Shown here in pieces: positions 61,692 to 64,000 of a DNA stretch of 64,000 bases (its first letter is position 1; each line of letters begins with the position of its first letter). A program made the translations under genes and the position numbers. The notes under the pieces were generated by a model. The model was not told the DNA's origin, searched no databases, and worked only from the letters and a program-made list of their open reading frames with translations. The DNA is from Streptomyces althioticus. GTDB lineage: Bacteria; Actinomycetota; Actinomycetes; Streptomycetales; Streptomycetaceae. The stretch lies in contig BMSW01000022.1 in the NCBI GenBank assembly GCA_014649355.1, forward strand, positions 1 through 64,000, given 5' to 3'.

Positions 61692-62291
61692 TCAGAAGCC
61701 CCAAGGGTCGGGATGCGGAACTGCCGTCGGATCCCCGGACCAGCACACACGCGCTTCGATCTGGTCCCCGGTGAATTCGACCAGCCGGTCGGCCGCCCAG
61801 CCGTTCCACTGCACAGCGCCGGGAAATTGTGGCAGGCGGAATGCCGGGAGGTGTGTGGGGAGGGCGTCCGCGCGGTACACCGCGTTCTTGACTTCGCCGT
61901 TCAGCTTCTTGGGTTTGGAGGACCTTCGCAGGTCCAGGCAGTCGACCACCTGCTCGACGAGGAGAAGGTGATACTCGTCCCCCTTCGCGTCCTCGATGTC
62001 GACAGGCAGCAGATTGCCGGCTGCTCGTAGCGCATCGGCTCCGAACTGGTCGATGAGGCGTCGGCTGAGGACGGGCGCTCCCGGATAGCCCGACGGGAAA
62101 CCCCCTTTGGGCCCGTTCCGCTCTCCGGCCCATTCGGCTCGGAATCGGACGGGCCGGTCCTCTTCCGCTCCCAGTCGTTGCCAGCGCAGGAGCTGACGCA
62201 GGTCCCAGCTGTTCGGGGTGAGCTGCTGGTATTCCGCCAGCTTCGGCAGGAGCCGGTACACCGCCGGGCTCTTCTCCGGCGTCTCGGTCAT
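61692..62291 (-). CDS. Imm11-like immunity protein candidate
   Basis: A 199-residue protein. The segment APVLSRRLIDQFGADALRAAG followed by LLPVDI, YHLLLVEQVVDCLDL and a C-terminal DQIEARVCW matches the layout of DUF1629/Imm11-type proteins, which neutralise contact-dependent or polymorphic toxins. There is no toxin gene next to it in the window; orphan immunity genes are common. The start at 62291 has weak upstream signals. Confidence 0.6.
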   Translation of the reverse strand: MTETPEKSPAVYRLLPKLAEYQQLTPNSWDLRQLLRWQRLGAEEDRPVRFRAEWAGERNGPKGGFPSGYPGAPVLSRRLIDQFGADALRAAGNLLPVDIEDAKGDEYHLLLVEQVVDCLDLRRSSKPKKLNGEVKNAVYRADALPTHLPAFRLPQFPGAVQWNGWAADRLVEFTGDQIEARVCWSGDPTAVPHPDPWGF

Positions 62292-62510
62292 TTCGCGTCA
62301 CCATTCATGTTCGTCGTCGTGCCGGGAGCAGCCTGTTCCTCTACGCCGTCCACACCGCTCCGGATCCTGGCTGTCCTCCTCCCAGTTCCCGTTCGACCTG
62401 TTGCCCGATGGGGCCGGCGACCCACCATCCCGCAACCCCCGTTACGCGCGCATCGTCAACACCCGTATGCACACGTGAACTTACACAGCACGACTGTGCG
62501 AGGAAAGTTC

Positions 62511-63275
62511 CTACGAGCCTTCCGGGTCCTCGAGTGGACGGCATCCCCGCAGCGTGGCGTCGGCGAAATCCAACACCTCGTCGAGGCTGAGCCCTCGCCG
62601 CTCTTGTTCAGCAACGCGCAGCACCCAACCCTGGTCCCACGAGACCCGCCACACCTTCCCGGTGCGGTTCTCCCCTTCGACGAAACCGCCGGGGGTTCCC
62701 TCCAGCTGAGGGATCTCCTGGCGCAGCATCCGGGGGTGGGCCAGTGCCCGCCCGGGGTTGGTGCTTCCGCCGCCCGTGCGCGGGTTGTCGAAGCGCATCT
62801 TCAGGAACGGCACCGCTTCCCGGTCGATCTCGGCGGGGCTCAGCATCTTGCGGTAGCGGGCCTGTGCCTCGTCCAGGGACTCCCGCCCGGACACCTCCGT
62901 GTCGAAGGCGGGGAACACGATGTACGTGACGGCGGTGAGGTCAGGGTTCTGCGTCCTGTGGTGGCCGTGGACCTCAGGCGCCGTGGCCGCCACCGCGTCG
63001 AAGTCGTAGCCGGCTGCTGAGAAGCCCCCTACCGCCGCGATGGGCCGGCCCTCTCCGAGCAGCGCCCCCTCGCGCTGACGCGCGAACGCGAGCACAGCCC
63101 GCGCGAGCTCCTCGTCATGCCTGCCGCGCTGGTTCGTCTGCAGCAGCCGGCGTCCGTCCGCCGTCACCGCGCCCGCGAAGTGCAGGACCGGGCCTTGTGA
63201 CCACGTCCATGCCCGCTCGAGGCCGGCGAGCGGGGCGACGTTCGGGAAGGTGGCGAGTGTGGTGAGTAGGTCCAT
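62511..63275 (-). CDS. unknown protein
   Basis: A 254-residue protein with no recognised domain. It has a mixed alpha/beta composition, a segment GKVWRVSWDQGWVLRV and a conserved-looking N-terminus (LATFPNVAPLAGLERAW). Upstream on the same strand is a carbohydrate-active gene with a terminator between, so it is a separate unit, and the Imm11-like gene lies 219 bp downstream. It could be another immunity or SMI1-like protein; that is a guess. Confidence 0.6.
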   Translation of the reverse strand: MDLLTTLATFPNVAPLAGLERAWTWSQGPVLHFAGAVTADGRRLLQTNQRGRHDEELARAVLAFARQREGALLGEGRPIAAVGGFSAAGYDFDAVAATAPEVHGHHRTQNPDLTAVTYIVFPAFDTEVSGRESLDEAQARYRKMLSPAEIDREAVPFLKMRFDNPRTGGGSTNPGRALAHPRMLRQEIPQLEGTPGGFVEGENRTGKVWRVSWDQGWVLRVAEQERRGLSLDEVLDFADATLRGCRPLEDPEGS

Positions 63276-63344
63276 GGGCCGTGTTCCTGTACCGGGGCCA
63301 GTCGTGGGCGTGACCCTATCCCCGTCCCCGGCGTCCGAAGCGAT

Positions 63345-63371
63345 GGGGACCGACCCTCAGGGCCGGTCCCC
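63345..63371 (-). terminator. terminator after the partial right-edge gene
   Basis: Arms GGGGACCG (63345-63352) and CGGTCCCC (63364-63371), with an inner CCC/GGG helix, follow the stop codon of the minus-strand gene at the right edge. Confidence 0.75.
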
Positions 63372-63392
63372 ACCAGTAGCTCACAGACACAC

Positions 63393-64000
63393 TCAGCTGT
63401 ACGGAATCACCACCACGGACTTGTCCGTCCCCGTCTGCAGCTTCGACGCCCCGTTGCCGATGGCGCTCCACACCTCCAGGCGCACCGTGCCGCCCCTGAG
63501 GTTGCTCAGGGAGCCCGTGGCGGACTTGAGGCCGCGGGCCTGGGTGTACTCCTCCCAGCCCGTCACCGGGTCCGTCGCGAAGTAGTGGTACGTCTCCGTC
63601 CGGTCGAACGTGCCGTCGCCCGTGAAGTCGTAGCTCACCCGCGCCTGCTGTCCGAGGCCGACCGACGTGCCCGCGTCGACCTGGAGGCGGAAGGAGGTCT
63701 GGCCGCCCGAGGTCAGGGTGCCGTTGACGCCGCGCACCTCGTAGACGAGGGGCTGGTACGGTGTGCCGTCGTGGTTGGCGCCGTTCGCCGACGGGACCGT
63801 GTCGCTGCCCGTCGTGCCGCCGGTCGCCGTCGTGAGGACGCCGCCGGCGCGCAGCTGGAAGGTGTTGCCGGTGGGCGGCTCGGGCTCCGGGTCGGGGTCC
63901 GGGTCCGTGGATCCGCTGCCCGTGCTCGTCGCCGTGGAACGGGCCGGCACCGACAGTGTCTTGCCGTCCGAGAACGTCACCGTCCTGGCCGAGGAACCGT
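63393..64000 (-). CDS. secreted protein with carbohydrate-binding-like C-terminus (partial)
   Basis: The final 202 residues of a longer protein that continues past the right edge. An Asp/Pro/Glu-rich linker (TDPDPDPEPEPP) leads to a C-terminal beta-rich domain (FQLRAGGVL, YEVRGVNGTLTSGGQT, RVSYDFTGDGTFDRTETY, VRLEVWSAIGNG). This domain occurs at the C-terminus of secreted Streptomyces polysaccharide-degrading enzymes, probably as a carbohydrate-binding module. The catalytic part is not visible, so no enzyme class is assigned. Confidence 0.75.
   Translation of the reverse strand, partial: GSSARTVTFSDGKTLSVPARSTATSTGSGSTDPDPDPEPEPPTGNTFQLRAGGVLTTATGGTTGSDTVPSANGANHDGTPYQPLVYEVRGVNGTLTSGGQTSFRLQVDAGTSVGLGQQARVSYDFTGDGTFDRTETYHYFATDPVTGWEEYTQARGLKSATGSLSNLRGGTVRLEVWSAIGNGASKLQTGTDKSVVVIPYS

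Noticed and set aside
1..64000. CRISPR arrays, tRNA or rRNA genes, insertion sequences, integrase or attachment site
   Set aside because: No repeat-spacer array, no tRNA-like sequence, no transposase or integrase protein and no flanking direct repeat recognised by eye; a tRNAscan or IS search was not possible.

Overview
The window is high-GC actinobacterial DNA and almost certainly from a Streptomyces chromosome. The signs are third-codon G/C bias, many GTG and TTG starts, 4-bp GTGA/ATGA gene overlaps, DUF397/XRE/HATPase triads, DUF6879 genes, and a Pgl (BREX type 2) locus. I used no database; family names come from recognising motifs and overall sequence.

Layout. (1) About 1-6994 is a beta-1,3-glucan utilisation locus. 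A secreted GH55 glucanase is divergent from an operon encoding a CUT1 sugar-binding lipoprotein, two permeases and a GH1 beta-glucosidase, with a CebR-like operator between them. (2) About 7004-9049 holds a tautomerase and an SDR oxidoreductase, divergent from an XRE regulator, with a perfect palindrome between. (3) About 9150-15223 holds two tandem paralogues, each an N-terminal PD-(D/E)XK-like nuclease fused to a DUF2075 helicase. Each is preceded by a near-identical structured leader that would mask its ribosome binding site. A small membrane protein and a frameshifted PIN-domain gene follow. (4) About 15695-45280 is a complete type 2 BREX/Pgl phage-defence locus in three blocks: pglW-pglX, pglY-pglZ and brxD-brxHI. 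Cargo lies between them: a HATPase/XRE/DUF397 triad, an EcsC-like protein, a DUF6879 pair, a small protein plus NB-ARC/TPR STAND ATPase operon, and an antisense operon of DUF4839, DUF262 and CBS-HEPN genes. Two unknown genes, one with a CoiA-like zinc cluster, follow brxHI. (5) About 46950-48304 is an eroded stretch ending in a hemerythrin-domain gene. (6) About 48311-55842 is a minus-strand operon: SWIM zinc-finger protein, unknown protein, VWA protein, MoxR-type AAA+ ATPase and DUF5682 protein. (7) About 56191-63371 is ordinary chromosome: secreted phosphodiester glycosidase, secreted esterase, TioE-like MerR regulator divergent from an erythromycin-esterase-like gene, a membrane protein, and two immunity-like or unknown genes. 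(8) The right edge cuts a secreted protein with a carbohydrate-binding-like C-terminus.

How the genes fit together. The first operon reads as extracellular glucan cleavage, oligosaccharide import (no ATPase gene is present, so a shared MsiK-type ATPase is likely) and intracellular hydrolysis. The middle 36 kb reads as a defence island. The core is PglX methyltransferase, PglW kinase, PglY ATPase, PglZ phosphatase-fold protein, BrxD ATPase and BrxHI helicase, surrounded by nuclease, HEPN, STAND and helicase genes. The most interesting undescribed signals are the duplicated RBS-masking leaders, the DUF262 (degenerate HNH) plus CBS-HEPN pair, and the shared DQHI motif linking the STAND ATPase to its small upstream partner.
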